The notes beneath the pieces are model-generated. The model was not told the origin of the DNA, did not search any database, and saw nothing but the letters and a program-made list of their open reading frames with translations. A DNA stretch of 21,870 nt from Planctomycetia bacterium (GTDB taxonomy: Bacteria > Planctomycetota > UBA1135 > GCA-002686595). Made by a program: the position numbers and the translations under genes. The stretch lies in contig SXKQ01000031.1 in the NCBI GenBank assembly GCA_005778045.1, positions 1 through 21,870 on the forward strand. The letters run 5' to 3'. Below are positions 8,530 to 16,610 of the stretch, piece after piece. Positions within the stretch are counted from its first letter, which is position 1, and every line of letters begins with the position of its first letter.

Positions 8530-9786
8530 ATGCGAAATTCGCTTCCCCTCTACCTGGCGTCGATGGCTCTCGGCGCGCTCGCCGCGTGCGGCGACACTGC
8601 GGATCCTGCGCCGACAGGGCCGAGACCCGTGAGCGATGCGCGGCTGCCGCAGTCCGAGGTCGAGAAGCTGCGCGAGCTGGGCTACTCGGACTTCTCGCTC
8701 GAGGAGGCGGACGCGAACCAGTCGGGAGTCGTGCTGTACGACGCAGATCGCAGCCAGCCGGGCTACAACCTCGTGAGCCTCGGCAAGCGCGCGGAGGCCA
8801 TCCTGGTCGACGCGCAGGGCAAGCTCGTGCACAGCTGGCGCGACGCGGACGGACGGAACTGGGATCACGTCGAGCTCTGTGACGACGGCGATCTGCTCGT
8901 GGTGGGCTCGAGCAAGGGACAGCGCAAGCAGGCGGCTGCGGCTTGCGAGGACCACTACCTCGCTCGCTACGCGTGGGATGGCAGCCTGCGCTGGAAGAGC
9001 GCCCAGAGCGCGCACCACGATGTGCAGTTCACGCCGCGCGGCCAGCTGGTCACGCTCACGGCCATCCAACGCCACCTGCCGAGGCACGACAGCAAGCACG
9101 ACGTGATCGACAATGCGATCGAGCTCTACGACGACGCGGGCCGCCGCCTGCGGTCGATCTCGCTGTACCACCTGCTCGCCAAGGCTCCCCAGCCGCTCGA
9201 GTTCCTGCAGGTCAAGCCCAACCCGGATCCGCGCTTCCCGATCGTCGACCTGATCCACGCCAATTCCGTCGAGTGGATGAGCCGCACGGAGCTCTACGGG
9301 AAGCACCCGATCTTCGCGCCCCAAAATGTCCTCGTCTGCATGCGCCACCAAGACGCCATCGTCGTCGTCGATGTCGAGGCGGAGAAGATCGTGTGGAGCT
9401 GGGGCCGCGGCGAGATCTCCGGCGCGCACGACGCGCGCGTGCTCGACGGCGGCCGCATCCTCGTGTACGACAACGGGCTCGAGCGCGGCTGGTCGCGCGT
9501 GATCGAGGTCGATCCGTGGACCGGCAAGATCGTGTGGGAATACCGGGCGCCGGATCCCAAGTCGTTCTTCTCCTCCGGGCAGGGCTCCAGCCAGCGGCTC
9601 GCCAATGGCAACACGCTGGTCGCCAACTCGCTCTCGGGACAGGCGTTCGAGGTGACGACGGCGGGTGAGCGCGTGTGGGAGTACCTCGTCCCCCATTTTG
9701 ACGACAAGGGACGCCGCGCGACGATGTATCGCATCCGTCGCTACGCGCCCGAGTACGTCGAGCGATTCCTCGCGCAGTCGCGCTAG
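8530..9786 (+). CDS. Lipoprotein arylsulfotransferase-family protein
   Basis: This is a 418-residue protein of the arylsulfotransferase (ASST) type, a beta-propeller enzyme that moves sulfate between phenolic compounds without PAPS. The N-terminus from ATG 8530 is a lipoprotein signal with lipobox LAAC (C20), so it should be anchored in the periplasm or on the outer membrane; the open frame reaches back to 8311 but lacks a signal there. Propeller signatures are seen: AHHDVQF (about 161-167), IHANSVEW with H243, EKIVWSWG, SGAHDARVLDGGRILVYDNG with H300, TGKIVWEY, and LANGNTLV. In E. coli-type ASST a His takes up the sulfate; H243 and H300 are the best candidates here, by inference. Just after the lipobox there is LRELGYSD, an LxxLGY motif like the tail of the neighbouring sulfatase-like protein. 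The stop codon overlaps that of the convergent glycosyltransferase-like gene. Some family members bind or transfer other groups, so the reaction is not proven. Confidence 0.85.
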   Translation: MRNSLPLYLASMALGALAACGDTADPAPTGPRPVSDARLPQSEVEKLRELGYSDFSLEEADANQSGVVLYDADRSQPGYNLVSLGKRAEAILVDAQGKLVHSWRDADGRNWDHVELCDDGDLLVVGSSKGQRKQAAAACEDHYLARYAWDGSLRWKSAQSAHHDVQFTPRGQLVTLTAIQRHLPRHDSKHDVIDNAIELYDDAGRRLRSISLYHLLAKAPQPLEFLQVKPNPDPRFPIVDLIHANSVEWMSRTELYGKHPIFAPQNVLVCMRHQDAIVVVDVEAEKIVWSWGRGEISGAHDARVLDGGRILVYDNGLERGWSRVIEVDPWTGKIVWEYRAPDPKSFFSSGQGSSQRLANGNTLVANSLSGQAFEVTTAGERVWEYLVPHFDDKGRRATMYRIRRYAPEYVERFLAQSR

Positions 9787-11573
9787 CGCGTCGCGGGCTC
9801 GATCGGCTCGAGCACCACGACCTCGCTCACAAGGTGCGGGGGCCACCACTCGAGCACGTTGCGCACGCCGGGGATGCGCCGCACGATGCGGTAGTTCTCG
9901 AGAATCGCCGCCTTGACGCCCGAGCCGCGATCGCCGAAGTCGTAGCGCGTGCGGGGCGTGTCGAGCTCGCGCGCGAGAATGCGCGCGTAGCTGCGCGCGC
10001 GAATGCGCTCGATCGTGTCCGCCAGCGCCGTGCGCGTGATCTCGGTCTGGTTGGAGCCGACATGCAGCGATACTGGAGCGGAGCGGTCGCGCATGAGCAC
10101 GCCTTCCCGCAAGTAGATCCAGCTTCCGGCGTCGAGCAGCACCTGTTCCACGGGGAGCCCCTCGAACTCACGTTCGATCGCGGCGACATAGCGCGGGAAG
10201 TCGCCCGACAAGACGTTCTTGGGCGCGCGGTAGAGCTGCAGGGCGCCGACGGCCGCGACAGGAATCCCGACCTGCGCGCCGAGCAGCACGAGGCGCCTCC
10301 ACGCCGGTTCCGCCGCGTCGCCGTCGCGCCATGCGAGCGCGAACGCCGCCAGCGACCATGTCGAGAGCAGCAAGGCCCCCGGGCCGATGTGATTCGAGAC
10401 CACCGCCACGCCGCTGGTGTAGATCTCGGCGCCGAACAGTCCAAGCGACATCAGCCATGGCCACAGCAGCCTGCGCGCCTGCGGCCTCAGCACGAGCGCG
10501 ACGCCGCCCGCGAGGCCCAGCGCCAAGTAGCCGGCGGCCGCGAACCCGTGCTCGAGCACGCGCTCATAGGAGACGTTCTTCAGGCTGAGCGAGACGAATG
10601 TCCATTCGAGATAGGGGTCGCCCCACGCCCACCAGCTGGCCCCGACGACGAGGCCGGCCAGCGCGCCCGCGCAGAGCCCGTACGCGACCACGAGAGACCA
10701 CCGCAGGCGCCGCTCGAAGAGAAAGTGTGCCGCGAAGAGACCGGCCCAGATGAGCGCGCTCTGCTTGACCGAGAAGCCGACGACCGGCAGCAGGACCATC
10801 GCAAGCGCATGCCAGCGCCGCGGCGCGTGCGCGTTCTCGACGAGCAGCCACAGCCCACAGACCGAGAGCAGCAGCACGAGCCCGTCGTTGTGGAGCGCGT
10901 GCGTGTACAGGTTGAAGCGGCCGTCGGTGGCGACCAGCACGAGGAACGCGGCCGCGAGGATGCTCCACGGCCACATGGGCGAATGCGCCGCCGGGCCGCT
11001 CGCGCGCAGGATCGAGCGCATCGCGGCCGTCGCCACGACCACCGCGCCGAGCACGTAGCTGAACTGCACACAGCGCAGGAGCGGAATCGAGGTCCCGTCG
11101 CCGAGCAGGCTCGCGATCGAATAGGTCAGGACCTGCGTCCCGCAGGAATAGGGAAACGAGTTGTTGTCGGGGAGCGGCGTGTAGAGCGGTTCGCCGAGCC
11201 TCAGCTTGATCAGGTCGGTGACGAAGGGGCTCTCCGAGAACCCGAGCAGGTCCACGGGCAGCAGCAAATAGGGGCGCAGGTGGAACAGGTCGCACAAGGC
11301 GAGCGCCGCGACCAAGCCCGCCGCAGCCGCGACTGCCAGCAGGCCGATGGGCACACCGTTCTCACCGCGACGCGACGCAAAGAAGGCGAGCCCTGAGCCG
11401 AGTGCGAGCAGGCCCAGTCCTGTGGCGCCGAGCGTCGCGCCCGAGGTGCCGTGGTGCGCACCGTACAACGCGAGGAATCCGCCGACCGCCACGAAAGCCA
11501 CGACCGCGGCCAGCGCGAGCTGTCCACGCGGCCCGATGGCGCGACCCGCGCTCTCCCTTCCCTCGCTGCGCAT
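9783..11573 (-). CDS. Polytopic membrane protein, GT-C (family 39-like) glycosyltransferase candidate
   Basis: This 596-residue protein has ten or more hydrophobic segments spread from residue 15 to about 450 and a soluble C-terminal part of about 130 residues. That layout is typical of GT-C glycosyltransferases such as the PMT/ArnT group, which take sugars from lipid-linked donors on the periplasmic side. The first large loop contains acidic residues (LLGFSESPFVTD) and GEPLYTPLPDNNSFPY, reminiscent of the catalytic loop and the GxxxY(T)P region of that group. No decisive signature was found, so the family call is moderate. The start is ATG 11573 (MRSEGRES); the open frame continues upstream to 11840 but that part looks non-coding. 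The TAG stop lies in the palindrome CTAG shared with the stop of the convergent arylsulfotransferase. Next to two sulfate/phosphate-ester enzymes, a role in decorating an envelope glycan is a reasonable inference. Confidence 0.7.
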   Translation of the reverse strand: MRSEGRESAGRAIGPRGQLALAAVVAFVAVGGFLALYGAHHGTSGATLGATGLGLLALGSGLAFFASRRGENGVPIGLLAVAAAAGLVAALALCDLFHLRPYLLLPVDLLGFSESPFVTDLIKLRLGEPLYTPLPDNNSFPYSCGTQVLTYSIASLLGDGTSIPLLRCVQFSYVLGAVVVATAAMRSILRASGPAAHSPMWPWSILAAAFLVLVATDGRFNLYTHALHNDGLVLLLSVCGLWLLVENAHAPRRWHALAMVLLPVVGFSVKQSALIWAGLFAAHFLFERRLRWSLVVAYGLCAGALAGLVVGASWWAWGDPYLEWTFVSLSLKNVSYERVLEHGFAAAGYLALGLAGGVALVLRPQARRLLWPWLMSLGLFGAEIYTSGVAVVSNHIGPGALLLSTWSLAAFALAWRDGDAAEPAWRRLVLLGAQVGIPVAAVGALQLYRAPKNVLSGDFPRYVAAIEREFEGLPVEQVLLDAGSWIYLREGVLMRDRSAPVSLHVGSNQTEITRTALADTIERIRARSYARILARELDTPRTRYDFGDRGSGVKAAILENYRIVRRIPGVRNVLEWWPPHLVSEVVVLEPIEPATR

Positions 11574-12605
11574 GGCTCGAGGGTACGCCACCACCGCGGG
11601 TGAATTGAAGGGGGGAAGCGGGAGCGATGCCGCGATGGACGTGCCTTCCGGTCGGCGACTCGCGCGCCGCGGGGCCACGAGCTTCGCAAGGCCCTCCATC
11701 CTCGTCAGGAATCCCGGATCCACCGCCTCCGTGCCGATCCTTGTGGCCCTCTGGACCGTTGGATGGCCGCTGCGCCTCGAACTCGCGCCTTGTCGGGCAC
11801 CGTGAACGTCGCTCGCGTCCCCGACGCCCCCTCTGCGCACGCTCCAGCTTGTCGCGTCGGCCCGTCCCCCGTCGCAAATCGCTCGAGCTCGGCGGTCGCT
11901 GGTCGAGCACGCGAGATTCCTCTGGCGCAGGAGCGACCGTGATGGGTGAGAGGAACGGTGGCGGACTCATGGGGCGGGTTGACGATCGCTGCCAACGCGT
12001 CGGCTGGCCTCGCGTGTCGCGCGGGCGCGGCGCCTGGCGCTGGACCGATACAGAGCGCTCCCGTTCGCGGCGGAGGCCGCGGCGCGGCGACCGTCGTGGA
12101 TGCAGCAGCAGGCAGTCGTGCAGGTCGAAGGGCGTGGCGCAGCCTTGGGGTGCGACCCTGCTGTCGCTCATCACGGAGGGCGCGCCGTGAGGCGGCGGCG
12201 TGGCTGCACAGACATGTCCTGCCAGTGGGACGCGACGCTTGCGTGAGGGAGCGGACGCTCGCCATCGCCTGCGATGCGCTGCAGGGCGCGTCGCTGGCAA
12301 TCGAGCTCGCGGAGTGCCTCGCGGCGCGTCAGGGCCCATGGATCGCGCTGGGCGAGAGCCCTCGACTGGACGAGGCGACGAGCGATGCGACGAGCTCCCG
12401 AGCGACGCTCCCGGTCTCGGCGAGCGACTCGGCGCCCGCCACGCGTCACCGGATCGCTGGCAAGGAGGGCGCGCCCGGGGCCGAGGGGCGGATTTCTCGC
12501 AAAAAGGCGCCTGGAAGACTGCACATGGCTTGTCCGGAGAGGCGTGAGGAGCGCCGCTCGCGCGCCCGACCCGAGCCTCCAACCAGCCACGAAAGGACGT
12601 TTACC
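11574..12605. other. About 1 kb without a recognisable gene
   Basis: Open frames cross this stretch on both strands but all are arginine- and proline-rich, lack a ribosome site and show no domain I know. One plus-frame segment near 12240-12360 (reading ERTLAIACDALQGASLAIELAE) has a more protein-like composition and could be a gene scrap. The last 15 bases before 12606 hold the ribosome site of the next gene. The region must also carry the promoter of the minus-strand gene starting at 11573. I see no strong hairpin or tandem repeat. Confidence 0.5.
12592..12597 (+). promoter_or_regulatory. Ribosome binding site that fixes the GTG start at 12606
   Basis: AAAGGA lies eight bases before GTG 12606. 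It is one of the few clear Shine-Dalgarno sequences in the window, and it supports the GTG that begins a textbook signal peptide over the long open frame reaching upstream to 11946. Confidence 0.6.
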
Positions 12606-13439
12606 GTGATCCGCGCGCTCAAGACCCTTGCCACCTGCCTGCTCGCCGCCATCGCTGGCGTCGCCAGCTCGCCGCTGGCCGCGGCCCAGACCCCCTATCC
12701 CACGACAAGCCAGTTCTCCATCACGCGGGTCGAGCGCGAAGTGCTGGTGTTCCACAACGACCTGCTGCAAGGGCCCACGGAGGCGCAGCCGTACTTCAAT
12801 GCCTTCGCACGCTTCGATTCCGCCACGCCGGCCCACACTCACCTTGGTCCCGTCTACAACCGCGTCCATGTCGTGCGCGGCACATCGGCCACGCGCGCGC
12901 GCCGCGTCTCGAAGCTGCGCGAGATCACGAGCCACCCGACGACGAAGGCCGTGGACCTGATCTTCATCACGCACGAGCTCGGCAAGAGCTACGTTGCGTT
13001 CGCCGACCAGCGGGCGCACATCATGATCGTGCGGAGCGACCTCAAGGACGGGTTGACCTACGAGCAGAGGTCCAAGCTGCGCGTGGTCTACTCGACTAAC
13101 TCGTGGGGCTCGGTCAATGCGATCCACTGGCTCGACGCGGGGTTCAAGACGACGTGCTGCCCGCTCTAGATCTGCGCGGACACCGCCACGAGCTGCGAGC
13201 CCTTCCTCCGCGCCTGGGCCAGCGGCTTCGCTCTCGACACGGCCATCAGCCGGGCCAACGACGCCAACCCCCTGCTCCTGCGGGACAACGCGGCCAAGGT
13301 GCTGCTCCGCTCCTACAACGACTCGACCATGGCCAACCTCCTGTTCGCTTGGACGGAGGTCGACAGCACGCTCAGGCCCTTCGAATACAACGCCGACGCC
13401 TTGCGGCTCACCATCCACCGGATGATCCACTTCCGCTAG
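12606..13439 (+). pseudogene. Secreted protein of unknown function with one in-frame TAG
   Basis: The gene starts at GTG 12606 with a good ribosome site and a clear signal peptide (IRALKTLATCLLAAIAGVAS, cleavage after AAAQ). The mature part runs in one frame to TAG 13439, about 277 codons, but is cut by TAG at 13167-13169 between FKTTCCPL and ICADTATSC. There is no frameshift and the sequence after the TAG keeps its protein character (FLRAWASGFALDTAISRAND), so readthrough would restore the full protein. The order FITHELG, then a strand KLRVVYSTNSWG, then WLDAGFK and FLRAWASG, loosely recalls secreted caspase-fold (clan CD) proteins, where a His and a Cys are catalytic. Here the STNSWG position has no Cys, so it would be inactive. 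This is a guess. Five or so cysteines suggest disulfides outside the cytoplasm. Confidence 0.6.
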
Positions 13440-13829
13440 CGAGTGCTCGCCGGAGGCGACTTCCCGATTCAGGCGCTCGTGCTCGCCTCCTCTCGCCACG
13501 ACGACAGCAGCCAGACCGCGTAAGCCAATTCGACCCGCGCCATGCCGCCATGAGCGAGTTCGAGCGCCAGTTCTCCACGCAACAGGATCGGATCGAGATC
13601 GGCGCGTGACGCAGTAGTGCGGCCATCGCCGCAGAGAGCCCCGAAGATCGCGCGCTCATCGGTAAGCACACCCGGACAGACGCCGAGCGACGGGCGGCTC
13701 ACTGCCCGACGGCGCGGCTCACGGAACGCCACCGGGCGCAGCATCCATGAAGAGCAGCAGGCCGCTGCCGCCAGCGACCTGCTGCCCTCCATCCGCGCGA
13801 TGAGTCGTCGCTGCGTGCGACGCCGTCTG
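13440..13829. other. Gap between two broken genes, with a hairpin
   Basis: No gene can be supported. A minus-strand frame at about 13469-13690 (DERAIFGALCGDG, then LRGELALELAHGG) has a reasonable composition but no recognisable family and no start of its own that avoids the barrel gene. The gap also holds the strong hairpin at 13754-13785. Confidence 0.4.
13754..13785 (-). terminator. Hairpin 45 bp beyond the outer-membrane gene
   Basis: GCAGCAGG pairs with CCTGCTGC (eight bases), then a C/A mismatch, then CGCTG with CAGCG around the loop CCGC. It begins about 45 bp past the minus-strand stop at 13830. On that strand it is followed by TCTTCAT, a weak T-rich tail. A transcription terminator is the simplest reading. 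Confidence 0.5.
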
Positions 13830-14659
13830 TCAAAGGCCAAACGAGATTCCAGCGCGGACAACCCAGATGCTCTCGAGCTCCACTTCGTCGTCCGGGTCGG
13901 AGTCAGCGGTGACACCGCTGGCATCGAAGGTCTTGCCGAAGCTGTTGTAGAGTCCTTCGAGGCGGAGGGTCATGTTGGGGCTCATGGCCCACTCCGCACC
14001 TCCACCCACGGCAAATCCGAACTGATCGAGACTCAGCGAACCATTTCCATCGCCGTCATCCTTGACGTTGTAGTCGCCGGCCACATAGGCCAGACCGGCG
14101 GTGCCGTAGAAGAGGAAGTCGTTGGCGACCACGCCGCCGCGCACGCGAGCGCTGCCGAGGAAGTCCAGCTTCGCGTTGGACTCCTCGGAACCGTCCTCAG
14201 GCTCGAACGAAGACTCCTCGAGGTCCGCCCACGCAATGTCGGCCTCGAAGCCGAGCACGTACTGCTCCATGCGGTAGTTCCACCCGAAGAACCTCCGAGC
14301 GCCGCGCCTTCGCTGTCGAGGTTGCTCAGCACGATGTGGGAGTCCGGCGGAATCTCGTTCAGGTCGCTGCTGTCGTAGATGCCGTCGTAGCTGGAGCCGG
14401 CGAGTCCGACGGTAGCGCCCGCATAGAAGCCCGACCAACGGTCGAGCACGGGGCCTTGGACGACGGGCGTGAGTCCGGTCCACGCAAGAGCGACGGGCGC
14501 AACGGGCTCGAGCTTGGACTCAGGCTCCGCGAGAGCGGCGGCAAGCGGCTGAAGCGAGCCCTTCAGGGTCGTACCCAGGGAATCCTCCGCGCGGGGGTCC
14601 GGACTTGCGCCCGTGGCTCCCGCGGTAGAACCGAGCATCAGAACTGCGAGCCAGTGCAT
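13830..14659 (-). pseudogene. Outer-membrane beta-barrel protein (Omp25/Omp31-like), frameshifted
   Basis: The N-terminal part from ATG 14659 has a signal peptide (HWLAVLMLGSTAGATGAS) and, after a linker, WSGFYAGATVGLAGSSYDG, the opening strand pattern of Omp25/Omp31-type barrels. The frame then breaks near 14290: the expected GG-FFGWNYR needs one extra T in GGAGGTTCTTCGGG. The second frame carries the rest: YVLGFEADIAWADL, SARVRGGVVANDFLFYGTAGLAYV, VGGGAEWAMSPNMTLRLEGLYN and a C-terminal aromatic-ended strand IWVVRAGISFGL before TGA 13830. The full product would be about 276 residues. One missing T in a run of Ts is the only lesion, so this could be a fresh mutation, a phase-variable run (though very short), or a sequencing error. 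It would sit in the outer membrane; its pore or structural role is unknown. Confidence 0.82.
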
Positions 14660-14998
14660 TCGATGGAGCGTGGTGACGGGTGGAGTTAGATGTCGATTTC
14701 GTCTCAATGGATCGAACACCGGTGTGTCAGCGATTTTCCCGCCCCATCGTCAAGCGGCCCGACTGGACCCGGGCACTTGAGTCCCTTGGACGATTCCTGC
14801 GGTCTGGGATCTCCGAGCCAATCCCGTGCGCAGTGGCCGCTCCGCAGGAGTCCGTCTACGGACATGGCCGTCCTGTGCATGAAAGCAGTCAGAGCTACCG
14901 GACCATTCCGCAGTTCATGACGTCCGCGCGGTGCTGTGCAGCGTTGATGACTGGGCTGAAGGCGGCATGTCGAGCGCGGCGCCGAAGGTTGGAGATAG

Positions 14999-15301
14999 GG
15001 CCTGCTGTTCTATGGCCTGTGCGGGCCGAAAGCGGCGGCCCGGGCGCCGGGCAACACGAGCACTCTGTGCGTCCGCTCTCCGCTCCGGCGAACAGTCGTG
15101 ACCAGCTCCGGCGGAGCGGCGGGCATCTGCACGGGCGCGCTCACGCTCGACTTCCAGAGCTACCTCGCGGCGCACCCCACGGCGCTCGGCAGGCCCTTCC
15201 AACCGGGCACGATCGTCAACCTGCAGGCTTGGTTCCGCGATCCCGCGGCAGCGGACACGACGAATCTCTCGAACGCGCTGCAGTTCAAGACGTGCCCGTA
15301 G
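14999..15301 (+). pseudogene. Orphan C-terminal module of a planctomycete secreted protein
   Basis: The frame opens right after a TAG at 14996 and reads GLLFYGLCGPK, then NTSTLCVRSPLRRT, a SSGGAAGICTGALTLDFQ stretch, FQPGTIVNLQAWFRDP and ends LQFKTCP with TAG 15301. From memory, this order (FYG, LCV, CxGxxxLDFQ, NLQAWFRDP, final xCP) is the shared C-terminal domain of many large secreted proteins in Poly30/Pla163-type planctomycetes. No signal peptide, start or upstream body is present, and the frame before it is full of stops. I read it as the surviving end of a deleted gene. A GTG at 15086 or 15107 could start a 60-70 residue peptide, but without a signal that is unlikely to be functional. 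Confidence 0.6.
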
Positions 15302-15323
15302 GATCGCGAGCGACGCGCGGGCT

Positions 15324-16490
15324 TCAGCGGACGCTGAGATGCACGCGGATGTCGTGCTGGGCGAGCTCCTCGAAGTAGCGCAGCGCGGGGACGCTGACTT
15401 CCAGCGGGCGGGCGCCGGGGGCGACGAGACGGCGGGCTTGGAGGTGCGCGACGAGGGCCGCGGGGAAGGCGGTGGCGCGCTCCATCGCGGTGAAGCCAGT
15501 CTTGGGGTCGTGGCGGTCGAGGAGGTCGTATTGCAGCTCGAGCGGGCGGCCCGCGTGCGTGCCGCGCACGGAGACGCGCAGCAGCACGACGTCGCGCACG
15601 TCAGGGAAGGCGAGACGTTGCTCGAAGAGTTCCTGCGTGAGACGCAGCGGCTCGAGTGCGGTGCCGTCGCGCGCGGCGAGGTGCTCGTCCATGAAGCCGA
15701 GCTCGAACAGAGTGCGGATCTGCGCCCAGTGACCGGGGTAGCGGATCGTCTTGTAGTCGAAGGTCTCGAGCACGGCCTTCCACGTCTGGGGGCAGGTGCT
15801 CGTGCCGCCGCTCGTCACGCAGGCTTCGAGCGGGCCGAGCTCTGACGAAGTGAACGACTCGAGCTCGGTCAGGGTCGGAACGCTCACGAGCTTGCCGTCG
15901 CGCAGGAACTCGGCCTCGCCGCGGTACTCGTTCCACAGGCCACGGAAGTTGAAGACGAGCTTGTAGCCGAGCGGGCCAACCGGTTGCTCGGGCAGGCCGC
16001 CGCAGCGCACGTGGACGTGGCGGGCGCGATCCATCGAGGCGATGCCGTGCGCGGCGAGGTGATTTCCGAGGCCGGGCGCGAGGCCGCAGTCGGGCACGAT
16101 GCTCACGCCCGCCTTCCTCGCGCGCGCGTGCAGCGCGAGCTCCTCGCGCGTGACAGCCGTATTGCCACCGAGGTCGAGGAACGACACGCCGCTCTCGATC
16201 GACCACGCGGCGAGCTGCGCGTTGAAGCGGTAAGGAACGGCCGAAAGCGCGACCTCCGCGTCAGCGAGCGCAGTGCGCACCTCCGCGCGGCGAACCACGT
16301 CGCAGCGCGCGGCCTCGAGTCGGCACTTCGAGCGCGGCAAGAGCTTGCGCAGTCGCGCCACTGCGCGCCGGGCGAGCCGCTCGTCGCTGTCGACGATGCG
16401 CACTTGTTCCGCCGCGCCGTTCTTCGCGAGATCATAAGCGAGCGCGGCGCCCTGCCGTCCTGCTCCCAGTACCGTGTAGCGGTGACCCAT
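15324..16490 (-). CDS. Saccharopine dehydrogenase / lysine 6-dehydrogenase-like oxidoreductase
   Basis: This 388-residue cytoplasmic enzyme starts with a Rossmann nucleotide-binding motif, VLGAGRQG (G9, G11, G14), followed by an acidic residue after the second strand (IVDSD), which fits NAD. The middle has ALSAVPYRFN and FLDLGGN, then DCGLAPGLGN, a motif of the saccharopine-dehydrogenase-like group. Length and motif order are close to L-lysine 6-dehydrogenase (about 385 residues), but related carboxynorspermidine and homospermidine-type enzymes share them. I chose ATG 16490 because the GxGxxG fold begins right after it; the frame extends to 16799 and an ATG at 16508 would add six residues. 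It is divergent from the prolyl-tRNA synthetase, with 120 bp between starts. Substrate is inferred; no lysine-pathway neighbours are in view. Confidence 0.82.
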   Translation of the reverse strand: MGHRYTVLGAGRQGAALAYDLAKNGAAEQVRIVDSDERLARRAVARLRKLLPRSKCRLEAARCDVVRRAEVRTALADAEVALSAVPYRFNAQLAAWSIESGVSFLDLGGNTAVTREELALHARARKAGVSIVPDCGLAPGLGNHLAAHGIASMDRARHVHVRCGGLPEQPVGPLGYKLVFNFRGLWNEYRGEAEFLRDGKLVSVPTLTELESFTSSELGPLEACVTSGGTSTCPQTWKAVLETFDYKTIRYPGHWAQIRTLFELGFMDEHLAARDGTALEPLRLTQELFEQRLAFPDVRDVVLLRVSVRGTHAGRPLELQYDLLDRHDPKTGFTAMERATAFPAALVAHLQARRLVAPGARPLEVSVPALRYFEELAQHDIRVHLSVR

Positions 16491-16559
16491 GAGCCTCACT
16501 ATCGGCATCTGGCGGCCGCTCGGCCAGTCCTCTACGCTGCCTGACCCTTCCGCGCTGCG

Positions 16560-16583
16560 GAGGGCCCGAATGGGCGGGCCCTC
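16560..16583. promoter_or_regulatory. Perfect 9-bp hairpin in the leader of the prolyl-tRNA synthetase gene
   Basis: GAGGGCCCG and CGGGCCCTC pair perfectly around the loop AATGGG. It lies in the 120-bp gap between divergent genes, ending 27 bp before ATG 16611. There is no T-run after it and no T-box sequence. It may act as an attenuator or RNA stability element for the synthetase mRNA, or as a protein-binding palindrome. Confidence 0.4.
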
Positions 16584-16610
16584 GCGCCGCGCAAGCCCGC
16601 GAGGAACGAC

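Noticed and set aside
8407..9849. Minus-strand open frame of 480 codons opposite the arylsulfotransferase
   Set aside because: It covers the real gene in antisense and has no domain or start signal.
9834..11396. Plus-strand open frame of 520 codons opposite the glycosyltransferase-like gene
   Set aside because: The composition is extremely rich in Arg, Glu and Gln, as expected of antisense to a GC-rich membrane protein gene.
11362..12582. Minus-strand open frame of 406 codons across the empty kilobase
   Set aside because: Arg/Pro/Ser-rich with no recognisable fold and no ribosome site; it overlaps the better-supported start region of the gene ending at 9783.
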